Below, piece by piece: positions 22,207 through 30,912 of a DNA stretch of 64,000 nt. A program made the position numbers and the translations under genes. The DNA lies in NCBI RefSeq assembly GCF_001552135.1, contig NZ_BCQP01000050.1:47276-111275 (forward strand), given 5' to 3'. The notes beneath the pieces were generated by a model. The model had not been told where the DNA came from. It saw nothing but the letters and a program-made list of their open reading frames with translations, and made no database searches. Numbering within the stretch: the first letter of the stretch is position 1; each line of letters starts with the position of its first letter. The DNA is from Actinomadura chibensis NBRC 106107 (lineage in GTDB: Bacteria > Actinomycetota > Actinomycetes > Streptosporangiales > Streptosporangiaceae).

Positions 22207-23072
22207 CGGGCCGTCACCTGCCCCCGCCACGGCGTGGCGAGCCGTTCCAGACCTCTGATCGCGAGGTCGATGAGCAGCCCGAGCAGCGCGTAGATCAGGA
22301 TGCACAGCACCATGTAGTCGTTGCGGTAGTACTGCTGGGCGAGCGTCACCAGGTAGCCGATGCCCTCGGTCGCGCCGAGCTGCTCGGCGGCGATCAGCCC
22401 GGTCAGCGACACCGACAGGCTGATCCGCAGCGCCATCAGCACGCTGGGCAGCGCGGACGGGAGCACCACCGACACCGCCAGCCGCGCGCCGCGCAGACCG
22501 AACCCGCGCGCGGCCTCCACCACCTTGCGGTCGACGCCGCGCACCCCCAGGTAGACGTAGGCGTACATGGGCGCGGAGGCGGCCACCGCGATGAGCGCGA
22601 CCTTGAACGTCTCGCCGACGCCGAACCAGGAGATGAACAGCGGCACCAGCGCGAGGAACGGCACCGCCCGCTTCATCTGCAGGGTCAGGTCGATCAGTTC
22701 CTCGCCGAGCGCCGACAGCCCGGCGGCCGCGCCGAGCACCAGCCCCGCCCCGCACCCCACCAGGACGCCGAGGGCCGCGCGGCGCGCCGAGGCGAGCACG
22801 TAGTCGGCGAGTTGCCCGGTGGAGGCGAGCTCCCGCAGCGCGGACAGCACCGCGCCCGGCCCGGTCAGGACGTCCGCCGGGATGCGGCCGCTGCGCGCCC
22901 CCCACCACCAGGCGACCAGCAGCGCCAGCGGCACCGACAGCCGCAGGGCCAGCGAGACCGCCGGACGCCGTCGGCGCTGTCCCAGCCAGGGCGGCGGGCG
23001 CAGCTCGCCGACCGGCTCCTCCACCGGACGCCGCGTCACCGCCCCGGCGTCGGACGCGATCTCGGCGGTCAT
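22203..23072 (-). CDS. ABC transporter permease (SsuC-like)
   Basis: 289 aa, ATG 23072, ATGA overlap with the receptor gene. About six transmembrane helices (LALRLSVPLALLVAWWW at the N-terminus, ALGVLVGCGAGLVLGAA, FLALVPLFISWFG, LIYALLGLLIDLAI). The EAA coupling loop reads KVVEAARGFGLRGARLAVSV. Members of this BPD_transp_1 subgroup import sulfonates, taurine or nitrate. Confidence 0.93.
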   Translation of the reverse strand: MTAEIASDAGAVTRRPVEEPVGELRPPPWLGQRRRRPAVSLALRLSVPLALLVAWWWGARSGRIPADVLTGPGAVLSALRELASTGQLADYVLASARRAALGVLVGCGAGLVLGAAAGLSALGEELIDLTLQMKRAVPFLALVPLFISWFGVGETFKVALIAVAASAPMYAYVYLGVRGVDRKVVEAARGFGLRGARLAVSVVLPSALPSVLMALRISLSVSLTGLIAAEQLGATEGIGYLVTLAQQYYRNDYMVLCILIYALLGLLIDLAIRGLERLATPWRGQVTAR

Positions 23073-24115
23073 CGAGCGGCCCCCAACTTGACCAGGACGT
23101 CCTCGGGCCGGATCGCGTTGGGCACCACGCCCTGCTCCCGGAACAGACCGGCGACCGCGGTGACGTGCGCGCCGTCGGCGTCGGTGACGGGACGCGGCAC
23201 GTTCTGGTAGCGGGCCTTGGCGATCGCCTCGTCCAACCGCGCGCCGGACAGGGCGGTCGGGCCCTTGTCCAGGAACACGTTCTGGAACTTGCGCGGGTCG
23301 CGCTTCTCCTGCTCGGTCAGCTCGCGGAGCACGTCCAGGAAGACCCGCACGGCGCGCGAGCCGCGCTGGAGCACCTCGGTGCGGGCGGCGAAGATAGTGA
23401 GGTCCTGGTCGGGCAGGTCGCGGCCGTGCAGCAGGACCCGCGCGCCCTTGGCGACGACCTCGGGATAGGCGTTGACGATCGCCCACCAGGCGTCGACCTT
23501 GCCGGTCGCGAACGCCGACGCGCCCTGCGCCGGGTTCAGGTAGACGCGCTGGACCTGCGAGGCGGGGATGCCCGCCTGTTTCAGCGCGAGGAGCAGCAGG
23601 TACTCGCCGCGTCCGGCCCTGTTGACGGCGACGCGCTTGCCGACCAGGTCGCGCACCGTCCGGATCGGGCTGTCCGCCTTGACGACCAGGCCGTCCTCAT
23701 ACGGCGCGGCCTTGTCGGTCACCCGGTCGGCGGCGGCGAAGATGCGCAGGTCGCGGCCGTTGGCCAGGTAGCCCACGGCCGGTGAGATCGCGCCCTCCAG
23801 CACGTTCACCGACCTGGACCGCACCGCGTCGATCGTCGCGGTGAACGAGGCGTACGAGCCGCCCCACTCCACCCGCGCGCCGACGGCCTTGAGCCGCTCC
23901 TCCAAGATCTTCTCGCGCTTGGCATAGGCGAGCACCCCGGCGTTGCCCGGGTCGCTCAGCTTGATCACCGTGCCGCGCCCGGAGCCGCCGCCCGCCGTGG
24001 CCGACCCGCCGCAGGCGGCGGCCAGGCCCAGCAGGAGGACGAGGGCGGCGCCGACCAACGGTCGCCGACGACGCGGGGCTTTCGCGCGGGAGGCGTGCGG
24101 AACTGAACTCGACAT
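23069..24115 (-). CDS. Sulfonate-type ABC transporter substrate-binding lipoprotein (SsuA-like)
   Basis: 348 aa, ATG 24115. An Arg-rich signal sequence ends in the lipobox LAAAC near residue 35, so the mature protein is a membrane-anchored receptor. The mature part shows the NMT1/SsuA fold: SPAVGYLANGRDLRIFAA, DLVGKRVAVNRAGRGEYLLL, GKVDAWWAIVNAYPEVVAKG. It is the first full gene of the seven-gene operon; promoter-like boxes, a palindrome and a 9-residue leader ORF precede it. Ligand most likely a sulfonate or sulfinate, inferred from the operon. Confidence 0.9.
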   Translation of the reverse strand: MSSSVPHASRAKAPRRRRPLVGAALVLLLGLAAACGGSATAGGGSGRGTVIKLSDPGNAGVLAYAKREKILEERLKAVGARVEWGGSYASFTATIDAVRSRSVNVLEGAISPAVGYLANGRDLRIFAAADRVTDKAAPYEDGLVVKADSPIRTVRDLVGKRVAVNRAGRGEYLLLLALKQAGIPASQVQRVYLNPAQGASAFATGKVDAWWAIVNAYPEVVAKGARVLLHGRDLPDQDLTIFAARTEVLQRGSRAVRVFLDVLRELTEQEKRDPRKFQNVFLDKGPTALSGARLDEAIAKARYQNVPRPVTDADGAHVTAVAGLFREQGVVPNAIRPEDVLVKLGAAR

Positions 24116-24227
24116 GACTGACGTGGCCCTTCACGAACGAGCGAGACGGCCGCCGCCGCGTCCGGGCAGGACGGAACGGCGGGTTCTCGCGGGAGGAGAA
24201 CTCGGGGGAAGGAGGGGAGAGGGCAGA

Positions 24228-24257
24228 TCAGCGACAGAGAGTGCTGTCCAGCCGCAT
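24228..24257 (-). CDS. Putative leader peptide of the organosulfur operon
   Basis: ATG 24257 to TGA 24228 encodes MRLDSTLCR, with GGTGGA about 4-9 nt upstream. It lies between the promoter-like boxes and the lipoprotein gene. Short leaders with a cysteine near the end are known in front of several actinobacterial sulfur genes and are thought to sense cysteine. Function here is inferred from position and content only. Confidence 0.4.
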   Translation of the reverse strand: MRLDSTLCR

Positions 24258-24295
24258 GTGGTCCACCACACGCCGAACAGTCAGTGCACATATCC

Positions 24296-24326
24296 CCATA
24301 ATTATGGTAGGAAAAGTATGTGTCAA
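24296..24326 (-). promoter_or_regulatory. Promoter and palindromic operator of the organosulfur operon
   Basis: On the minus strand TTGACA (24326-24321) is followed after 16 bp by TAATTA (24304-24299). The -10 region is embedded in the perfect 12-bp palindrome CCATAATTATGG (24296-24307), a conspicuous AT-rich element in this genome and a good repressor or activator site. Confidence 0.6.
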
Positions 24327-24466
24327 GCCTGCGCAGGTCAGGCCCGCCGCCAGGCAGCCGCGCCGATGCTCCTTCACGCGCCTGCCCGGGGCCGGGTCCC
24401 GTCCCGCCCGCGACGGGAACCGGACATTCCAATCCAGGTCGTTCAGTCGATGAAAGGGAGGACCCT

Positions 24467-24853
24467 GTGCGCGCCTTTATCGTGGTAGAGAGCCTCACCG
24501 ACACCGGCATTCTGGACGCCCTTCCCGGGACGCTGGATCGGCGCTACCCCTTCACGCTCAACAACGGCCCGGTGGAACTGGTCGAGTACGACGTGCCGGA
24601 CGACGACGCACTCCCCTTCGCGAGGACGCTTTCCGAAAACCTGCTGCCGACCAGGTACTACGGTCACCTGGTCGGCGACAACACGATGATCGTCGCGTTT
24701 CCGCACGTCATCGCCTTGGTCGACCGCGGCGACAAGGACAGCGCGACGAAGGCGCAGCAGGTCGGAGCACTGTTCGACATTCCGGCCGTCCAATTGCAGG
24801 TGGCGAGGATGTTCGAGGTCGACCACCCGGACGTCGACACCCCCTCGGCATAG
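24467..24853 (+). CDS. Conserved hypothetical protein, 128 aa
   Basis: GTG 24467 is preceded by AAAGGGAGG at 7 nt, so the start is well placed. The product is acidic and soluble, with alternating strands and helices (RAFIVVESLTDTGILDAL, PVELVEYDVPDDDALPFA, RYYGHLVGDNTMIVAFPHVI, LFDIPAVQLQVARMFEVDHP). I recognise no family. It reads away from the organosulfur operon and shares its upstream region, so co-regulation is possible. Confidence 0.75.
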   Translation: MRAFIVVESLTDTGILDALPGTLDRRYPFTLNNGPVELVEYDVPDDDALPFARTLSENLLPTRYYGHLVGDNTMIVAFPHVIALVDRGDKDSATKAQQVGALFDIPAVQLQVARMFEVDHPDVDTPSA

Positions 24854-25229
24854 CGGATAAGGAAACCCGCCGACCGGCAGCGTTTTGTGTCTGACCCTGC
24901 CCGTTTGATGGCCTTGTATCTTCGGCGCTAAATGGCACCCGGGCGGCGATTCGGCCGCTCCTTCGAGTGTCGATGTCCGAAGTCGCGCGGGCGCTGCTCG
25001 ACCAGGCCGACTACGTCACCGCACCGCCGGGCTCCACCGCCACGCAGCTCACCGGCCGTCGGCGCCGCTCCCCGCCTTGAGGCCGCTGGCGCACCGCGAA
25101 TGGGTGGAGAGTTTCGCGTGGAGTGATCTGCTGGTTAGATCTCACCTGGAGCTGCTACAAGTGTCGTAGCGGCGTTCCGTCACCCGTCCGTCGCACGGTC
25201 GTGGCGATGACATCAGAAGAGAGGGACCC
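24854..25229. other. Intergenic region with a doubtful small ORF
   Basis: Mostly without coding signal. ATG 24973 opens 35 codons to TGA 25080 (MSEVARALLDQADYVT at the start), with good codon use in the first half only, so it may be a remnant. The last 60 bp before the Spo0M gene should contain its promoter; AGAAGAGAGGG at 25215-25225 is its ribosome-binding site. Confidence 0.35.
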
Positions 25230-26357
25230 ATGGGCTTCAGACGGCTACTCGGCACCTTCGGCGTTGGCGGCCCTTCGGTGGAGACCGTGCTCGCCACCTC
25301 ACAGGTCCGGCCCGGTGACCGCCTGGCCGGGGAGGTCCGGATAACGGGCGGAGAGCACGAGGTCCACATCCACCAGGTGGTGCTCGGTCTTGTGACCCGC
25401 TCTGAGGACGAGTACGGCGACGAGGAGGCCGGCGGTACCCGCGAATTCCACCGTGGCGCGATCACGGGCGCGTTCCTTCTGGGGGCGGGTCAGCATCATG
25501 CGATCCCGTTTCAGATGCCGTTGCCCTGGGAGCTGCCCGTCACGGAGGTGTACGGGCAGCATCTGCATGGGATGGCGATGGGCGTCCGCACGGAACTGGA
25601 GGTCGCGGGAGCGGTCGATGCCGGGGATATCGACCCTGTCTCGGTGGTCCCGCTGCCCTCCCAGCAGCGGGTCCTGGACGCCTTCGGCGCCCTCGGGTTC
25701 GGGTTCAAGAGCGCGGACGTGGAGGAGGGGCATATCGCCGGCGTCCACCAGGAACTGCCGTTCTACCAGGAGATCGAGTTCTACGCTCCGCCGCGATACG
25801 GCGGGCAGATCAACGAGGTGGAGCTCACCTTCGTGACCGATCCGCACGGGCTGGTCGTGATCCTGGAAGCGGATCGGCGCGGAAACATGTTCTCCGAAGG
25901 AGAGGACGTCTTCGGTCGTTTCCACGTCTCCCATGAAGAAGCGTTGCGCACCACGTGGGAACACGAGTTGGAGAGATGGCTGGGAGCCGTCGCCGGGCAT
26001 CACGGCGGCCACGGCTTGGCCCACCATGCGCCGCACGATACATACGGTCACCACGGTGAACACTCCGGCGGCCACGGGCCGGGCTGGGGTGGAGTGGCCG
26101 CGGGAGCGGTCGGTGGTGTGGCGGCCGGGTTCGTGGCGGGTGCCGTCGTCAACGAGATGCTCGACGATGACGACGAGAGCGACGAGGAGCCGTCGGTCGG
26201 TGACGTGTTCGCCGAGGCGGCCGAGGACGCCGTCCAGGACGCCTATCGGCAGGCCGCGTACGAACAGGCATACGAGGACGCGTATCAGGATGCCTATGAG
26301 GACGCGCGCGAGGACGCCGCGGAATCCTCCGGCGAGGAATTCGAGGGCGAAGAATAG
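25230..26357 (+). CDS. Spo0M-family sporulation-control protein with extended acidic tail
   Basis: 375 aa, ATG start after GAGAGGG. Residues 1-230 are a Spo0M (arrestin-like) domain: VETVLATSQVRPGDRLAGEV, HHAIPFQMPLPWELPVT, EVELTFVTDPHGLVVILEAD. Then come a His/Gly-rich stretch (about 255-290), a glycine/alanine hydrophobic segment (VAAGAVGGVAAGFVAGAVV, about 293-312), and an acidic tail with repeats of the AYEDAYQDAYEDA kind. Spo0M in Bacillus influences sporulation and shape; in actinobacteria its role is unclear. The tail is longer and more repetitive than in the core family. Confidence 0.88.
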   Translation: MGFRRLLGTFGVGGPSVETVLATSQVRPGDRLAGEVRITGGEHEVHIHQVVLGLVTRSEDEYGDEEAGGTREFHRGAITGAFLLGAGQHHAIPFQMPLPWELPVTEVYGQHLHGMAMGVRTELEVAGAVDAGDIDPVSVVPLPSQQRVLDAFGALGFGFKSADVEEGHIAGVHQELPFYQEIEFYAPPRYGGQINEVELTFVTDPHGLVVILEADRRGNMFSEGEDVFGRFHVSHEEALRTTWEHELERWLGAVAGHHGGHGLAHHAPHDTYGHHGEHSGGHGPGWGGVAAGAVGGVAAGFVAGAVVNEMLDDDDESDEEPSVGDVFAEAAEDAVQDAYRQAAYEQAYEDAYQDAYEDAREDAAESSGEEFEGEE

Positions 26358-26409
26358 GTGACGGCGGCGTTCCCGGGTCGGTGCGGCATTCGGTGGCGCG
26401 CGCGAAGCC

Positions 26410-27330
26410 TCACCCCTTCGTGCGCAGGACGTCCGGTTCCAGGTAGATCCACCGCGCGATCGGCAGGGCCGCGCGGATGCGGGCCTCGGCGTCGTTGATC
26501 GCGTCGGCGACCTCGCGCGCGTCGTCCTGGAGATCGACGGCGATCTTGGCGGCGACCAGCAGTTCGTCCGGGCCGACGTGCATGGTGCGCATGTGGATCA
26601 CCGAGGGGACGTCGCGGCCCTCCGTGATCGCCGCCCGAATCAGCCGCACCTGCTCGGGCCCGGCGGACTCGCCGACGAGCAGGCTCTTGACCTCGGTGGC
26701 CAGCACGATCGCGATGGCCGCGAGCAGCACGCCGATCGCCGCGGTGCCGATGCCGTCCCAGACGCCGTCGCCGGTGATCAGGGTCAGGCTCACCCCGGCC
26801 AGCGCGAAGACCAGCCCGGCGAGCGCACCGGTGTCCTCCAGGAGGATCACCGGCAGCTCAGGCGACTTGGACCGCCGGACGAACTGCACCCAACTCGACC
26901 GTCCCCGGCTGCGGTTGGACTCCTTGACGGCCGTGCGCAGCGCGGTCCCCTCCAGGGCGATCGCGACCAGCAGCACGGCGATCGGCACCCACTGCCACTC
27001 GTCGATGGAGTGCGGATCGCGGATCTTGTGCCACGCCTCGTACAGCGCGAACATCCCGCCCAGGCTGAACAGGACGATCGCGACCAGGAACGCGTAGATG
27101 TAGCGTTCGCGCCCGTACCCGAACGGGTGCTCCTCGGTCGCGCGGCGCCCGGCGCGCTTCCCGCCGATCAGCAGCAGCGCCTGGTTGCTGGAGTCGGCCA
27201 CCGAGTGGATCGCCTCGGCCAGCATCGACGACGACCCGGTCAACGCGAACGCCACGAACTTGGTGACCGCGATCCCCAGGTTCGCGGCCAGCGCGGTGAG
27301 GACCGCCTTGGTGCTTCCTTCGGCGCTCAC
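26410..27330 (-). CDS. Cation diffusion facilitator family transporter
   Basis: 306 aa, GTG 27330 preceded by GGGGGGA. CDF hallmarks: N-terminal helices with SSSMLAEAIHSVADSSNQ (the His/Asp metal site of helix 2), YGRERYIYAF, then EDTGALAGLVFALAGVSL with the helix 5 Asp, and a C-terminal ferredoxin-like domain (RTMHVGPDELLVAAKIAVD). It probably exports Zn2+, Fe2+ or another divalent cation by proton antiport. No metalloregulator is adjacent. Confidence 0.93.
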   Translation of the reverse strand: MSAEGSTKAVLTALAANLGIAVTKFVAFALTGSSSMLAEAIHSVADSSNQALLLIGGKRAGRRATEEHPFGYGRERYIYAFLVAIVLFSLGGMFALYEAWHKIRDPHSIDEWQWVPIAVLLVAIALEGTALRTAVKESNRSRGRSSWVQFVRRSKSPELPVILLEDTGALAGLVFALAGVSLTLITGDGVWDGIGTAAIGVLLAAIAIVLATEVKSLLVGESAGPEQVRLIRAAITEGRDVPSVIHMRTMHVGPDELLVAAKIAVDLQDDAREVADAINDAEARIRAALPIARWIYLEPDVLRTKG

Positions 27331-27475
27331 AGAGTCCCCCCGCGTATGTGATGCTCGACGTCCCGGACCGCATTCAAACTACACTTGTAGCAGGCCGTTT
27401 GTCGCGGCTCCGCCGCCGGGCGGGCCACCAGGCGCGATCGTCCAGCCAGACGACCGCACGGGCCCTGGGCGACGC

Positions 27476-28300
27476 TCAACCCGAGGTGGGGTGCTCCGCC
27501 TCCGCGTCCGCCTTCGGACTTGAGTCACTGGGGGCGTGCCGGTCGGGCCGATGACGCCATGGGCTGTCGCGGCGGAAGAGCCACAGTCCGATGGCCAGGA
27601 GGAGCAGGCCGACGATGCCGTCCAACCAGTAGTGGTTGCCCGTCACCACGACGGTGTAGGTCATCAGCAGCGGGTGCGCCACGATGATCCACCGCCACCG
27701 GCCGCGCGCGATCGTCACGACCGTGATCGCGAAGAAGAACGACCATCCGACGTGCATCGAGGGCATGGCGGCGTACTGGTTGAACAGGCCGTGGTTCTCG
27801 TACGAGCCGCCGTACACGGCGTGGCCGAAGACCTGCGCGGTGTCGGTCATCCCGAGGTCGGGGCGCATCCGCGGCGGCGCCAGCGGGTAGGCGAAGTGCC
27901 CGACGAGCTCCAGGCCGGTGATGAGGACGATCACCCGGCGGAACCAGCCGAAGCGCTCCGGGTGCCACAGCAGCAGCCAGGCGCAGATGATCACGAAGTC
28001 GGTGAGGTGGACGTACTTGTAGTAGAGATCCGCCGCGCGGATTCCGGGCTCCCACCCCAGCGCCCACCGCTGCAACGCCGCCTCGCTCGGGATGCGCAGC
28101 CACCGCTCGAAGTGCCAGACGTCGTCGGAGTTGGCGAACGCGCGGCCGATGTGCCGCCCGGCGGCCGCCCTGCCGAGGGTGTAGACCATCCAGAGCACGG
28201 CGAGGATCAGCCCGTGCCGCAGGGCGTACCGCCACGTCGCCCAGGAGCGCGGCGACGGGACCGGGCCGACCGGCGCGCCCGCGCCGTCATCGGACGTCAC
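27476..28300 (-). CDS. PAP2-superfamily membrane phosphatase
   Basis: 274 aa, GTG 28300. About six membrane helices. The PAP2 motifs are visible in the inositol-phosphorylceramide-synthase-like version: YPLAPPRMRP, AAMPSMHVGWSFFF with the central His, and TGNHYWLDGIVGLL with the nucleophilic His/Asp pair. Such actinobacterial proteins act on lipid phosphates or transfer phosphate headgroups at the membrane. A charged, Pro-poor tail follows the last helix. Confidence 0.9.
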   Translation of the reverse strand: MTSDDGAGAPVGPVPSPRSWATWRYALRHGLILAVLWMVYTLGRAAAGRHIGRAFANSDDVWHFERWLRIPSEAALQRWALGWEPGIRAADLYYKYVHLTDFVIICAWLLLWHPERFGWFRRVIVLITGLELVGHFAYPLAPPRMRPDLGMTDTAQVFGHAVYGGSYENHGLFNQYAAMPSMHVGWSFFFAITVVTIARGRWRWIIVAHPLLMTYTVVVTGNHYWLDGIVGLLLLAIGLWLFRRDSPWRHRPDRHAPSDSSPKADAEAEHPTSG

Positions 28301-28426
28301 GAGATGATCTTACGCCCGGCCCGCGACACGCGCCCTAGCATGCGCGATCCAGCGCCACCCCGCCCGCCACTGAAAGATCAGTAAACTTTTGCGGATCAAC
28401 GTCGTTGGGGGATGCGGAGGCGCTCC

Positions 28427-29644
28427 ATGGCAGGTCCAGGGGCTTATGTGTTCGGCGACGAGGAAAGACGCGAGGTCGAGGACGTCCTCAGGAGCGGGCA
28501 CCTCTCCCGGTACGGTTCCGGCGACGACCCCGGCTTCACCCAGAAGGTCCACACCCTGGAACGCGAGTTCGCCGCGCACTGCGGCGTCGCGCACGCCGTG
28601 GCGACGAGCTCCGGGACCGGAGCCCTGCTCATCTCGCTGCTCGCCGCGGGCATCGGCCCCGGCGACGAGGTCCTGGTCCCGGGCTTCACCTACGTCGCGA
28701 CCATGGGCGCCGTCGTGCACGCCCGCGCGGTGCCGGTCCTGGTCGAGGTCGACGAGTCGCTGACGATGGACCCCGAGGACCTGCGCCGCAAGATCACCCC
28801 GCGCACCCGGGCCGTGCTCGTCGTGCACATGCTGGGCAACGCGTGCGACATGCGCGCGATCCGCAAGATCGTCGAGGATCACGACCTCGTCCTGATCGAG
28901 GACGTCTGCCAGGCCGGCGGCGGCTCCTACGAGGGCCGCGCGCTCGGTTCCTTCGGGGCGCTCGGCGCGTTCTCGTTCAACCGGTACAAGATGATGACGG
29001 CCGGTGACGGGGGCATCGTCGTCACCGACGACCAGGGGCTCTACGAGCGGGTCTTCGCCCTGCACGACCAGGGCCACATCCCGCTGCGGAGCGGCGGCAA
29101 GACGGCCGGCCACGCCCGCAGCCTGATCGGGCTCAACTTCAAGATGAACGAGCTGACCGGCGCCGTCGCGCTCGCCCAACTGCGCAAGGTGGACCAGATC
29201 GTCGCGACCCTGCGGGAGAAGAAGGCGACTCTGCGCGCGCGCATCCCCGACCTGCCCGGCGTCCGCCCCCGGGTGCTCAACGACCCGGCCGGGGACTGCG
29301 CCTCGCTGCTGACCTACCTGTTCGACGACCGCTCGCACGCCGAGGCGGTGGCCGAGCGCCTCGGCGTCCGCACCGTGGCCGGATCCGGCTGGCACGTGTA
29401 CGGGCTGATGGACCAGATCGTCGAGCACAAGACCCCCGTGCCGGGGTGGTCGGAGCCCGCCCGGTACGCCCAGCCCGGCGACCTGCCGCGCACCGACGAC
29501 ATCCTCGGCCGCGCCGTCAACATCAGCGTCGGGGTCGTCGACACCGGCATCGGCGCCGGGTTCGGCATCAACATCACCTCCTCGGACGCCGAGATCACCT
29601 CGGTCGCCGAGCGGTTCACCGCCGCCTGCACGGCGGCCGCATGA
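28427..29644 (+). CDS. DegT/DnrJ/EryC1/StrS-family aminotransferase
   Basis: 405 aa from ATG 28427, which has GGAGG 6 nt upstream; ATG 28412 would add five residues. Fold-type I sugar/cyclitol aminotransferase: HCGVAHAVATSSGTGAL, GDEVLVPGFTYVATM, VLIEDVCQAGGGSYEG and the PLP lysine in FSFNRYKMMTAGDGG. Relatives include AHBA synthase and scyllo-inosose aminotransferase, which favour inositol- or kanosamine-type substrates. The next gene encodes a matching dehydrogenase with an ATGA overlap, so the two enzymes probably oxidise and then aminate the same hydroxyl. Confidence 0.9.
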   Translation: MAGPGAYVFGDEERREVEDVLRSGHLSRYGSGDDPGFTQKVHTLEREFAAHCGVAHAVATSSGTGALLISLLAAGIGPGDEVLVPGFTYVATMGAVVHARAVPVLVEVDESLTMDPEDLRRKITPRTRAVLVVHMLGNACDMRAIRKIVEDHDLVLIEDVCQAGGGSYEGRALGSFGALGAFSFNRYKMMTAGDGGIVVTDDQGLYERVFALHDQGHIPLRSGGKTAGHARSLIGLNFKMNELTGAVALAQLRKVDQIVATLREKKATLRARIPDLPGVRPRVLNDPAGDCASLLTYLFDDRSHAEAVAERLGVRTVAGSGWHVYGLMDQIVEHKTPVPGWSEPARYAQPGDLPRTDDILGRAVNISVGVVDTGIGAGFGINITSSDAEITSVAERFTAACTAAA

Positions 29645-30828
29645 GCGCGCCCGGCGCCGCCCCGGCCGCGCCCGGGTCCCGGCCGGTGCGGCTCGGCCTG
29701 ATCGGGCACGGCAGGCTCGGCGCCGTCCACGCCCGGCACATCGCCGCCTGCCCGGGCGCCGAACTCGCCGCCGTCTGCGACACCGAACCCGCCGCGCTCG
29801 CGACGGCCGCCGCCCACGGCGTCCCGGTCACCGCCGACCTCGACGGATTCCTCGCCATGCCGTTCGACGGCGTCGTCATCGCGTCGAGCACCCAGGCGCA
29901 CGCCGGGCACATCCTGGCCGCCGCCCGCGCGGGCAAGGCGATCTTCGTGGAGAAGCCCGTCTGCCTGACCCTCCAGGACACCGACCGGGTGCTCCAGGAG
30001 GTCGTGGACGCGGGCGTGCCGTTCCAGATCGGCTTCCAGCGCCGCTGGGACTCCCGCTACCTGCACGCCAAGCGGATCATCGACTCCGGCGACATCGGCG
30101 AACCCGTCCTGTTCAAGACGCACGGACGCGATCCCGACGCCTCCAACCCGGCGAACTGGGGCCTGGACCGCAACGGCGGGCTGTTCCTCAACTGCGCGAT
30201 CCACGACTTCGACGCCGCCCGGTTCCTGCTCGGCCGCGAGGTGCGCGCCGTCACCGCGACCGGCGCGGCGCTGGTCCACAAGGCCCTGCGCGACAAGGGC
30301 GACATCGACACCTGCTCGACCACCCTGCACCTCGACGGCGACACGATGGCGCTGACCGAGTGGAGCCGCTACGCCACCTACGGCTACGACATCGCGATGG
30401 AGGTCGTCGGCACCGAGGGCATGGTGCAGTTCGGCCGCGAACGCGACTGGGCGGTGCTGGTCCGGCCGTCGACCCGCGACGGGGCGTCGGTCTTCGACGT
30501 GTTCGGCGACGCCTACCGCGACTCCGTCGAGGCGTTCGCGGCGTCCATCGCCAACGGGACGCCGGCCTCACCGGGCGTGGAGGACGCCCGGACGGCCCTG
30601 CACGTCGCGCTCGCCGCCCGGCACTCGTTCGAGACGGGCCGAAGCGTGCCGGTGGAGGCCCTGCCGCCGCTGACCCGCGGCGGCGCGGCCGTCCCCCCGC
30701 CGCCGGCGCGCGGTACCCGGCCGCCCGAAGTCCTGGCTCGGAGGCAAGACGGCCAGGCCGGAAACGGCGCCTATCATCGGCCTGACGACGGGCGGACGGC
30801 CGTGCCACTGACGGACGGTGGAGGATGA
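29641..30828 (+). CDS. Gfo/Idh/MocA-family oxidoreductase
   Basis: 395 aa; ATG 29641 overlaps the aminotransferase stop. The NAD(P) motif is LGLIGHGRLGAVHARHI, the catalytic lysine lies in IFVEKPVCL (EKP), and the C-terminal domain has GGLFLNCAIHDFDAARFLLG. These are the features of inositol 2-dehydrogenase and related cyclitol or sugar dehydrogenases. The last 65 residues are Pro/Arg-rich and probably disordered. Paired with the aminotransferase it suggests an aminocyclitol or amino-sugar step. Confidence 0.9.
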   Translation: MSAPGAAPAAPGSRPVRLGLIGHGRLGAVHARHIAACPGAELAAVCDTEPAALATAAAHGVPVTADLDGFLAMPFDGVVIASSTQAHAGHILAAARAGKAIFVEKPVCLTLQDTDRVLQEVVDAGVPFQIGFQRRWDSRYLHAKRIIDSGDIGEPVLFKTHGRDPDASNPANWGLDRNGGLFLNCAIHDFDAARFLLGREVRAVTATGAALVHKALRDKGDIDTCSTTLHLDGDTMALTEWSRYATYGYDIAMEVVGTEGMVQFGRERDWAVLVRPSTRDGASVFDVFGDAYRDSVEAFAASIANGTPASPGVEDARTALHVALAARHSFETGRSVPVEALPPLTRGGAAVPPPPARGTRPPEVLARRQDGQAGNGAYHRPDDGRTAVPLTDGGG

Positions 30829-30912
30829 GGCGCGAGCACGAAGCGGCGTCGTGACCGGGCGCGCCGGGAAAGCCACGGGGCGGTGCGGCCCGGTGGTCGC
30901 GAGGGTGGTCTC

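Noticed and set aside
17355..24115. Complete dibenzothiophene (4S, dszABC) pathway
   Set aside because: A DszB-like protein and LLM oxygenases are present, but no DszC-type acyl-CoA-dehydrogenase-fold monooxygenase or flavin reductase is found.
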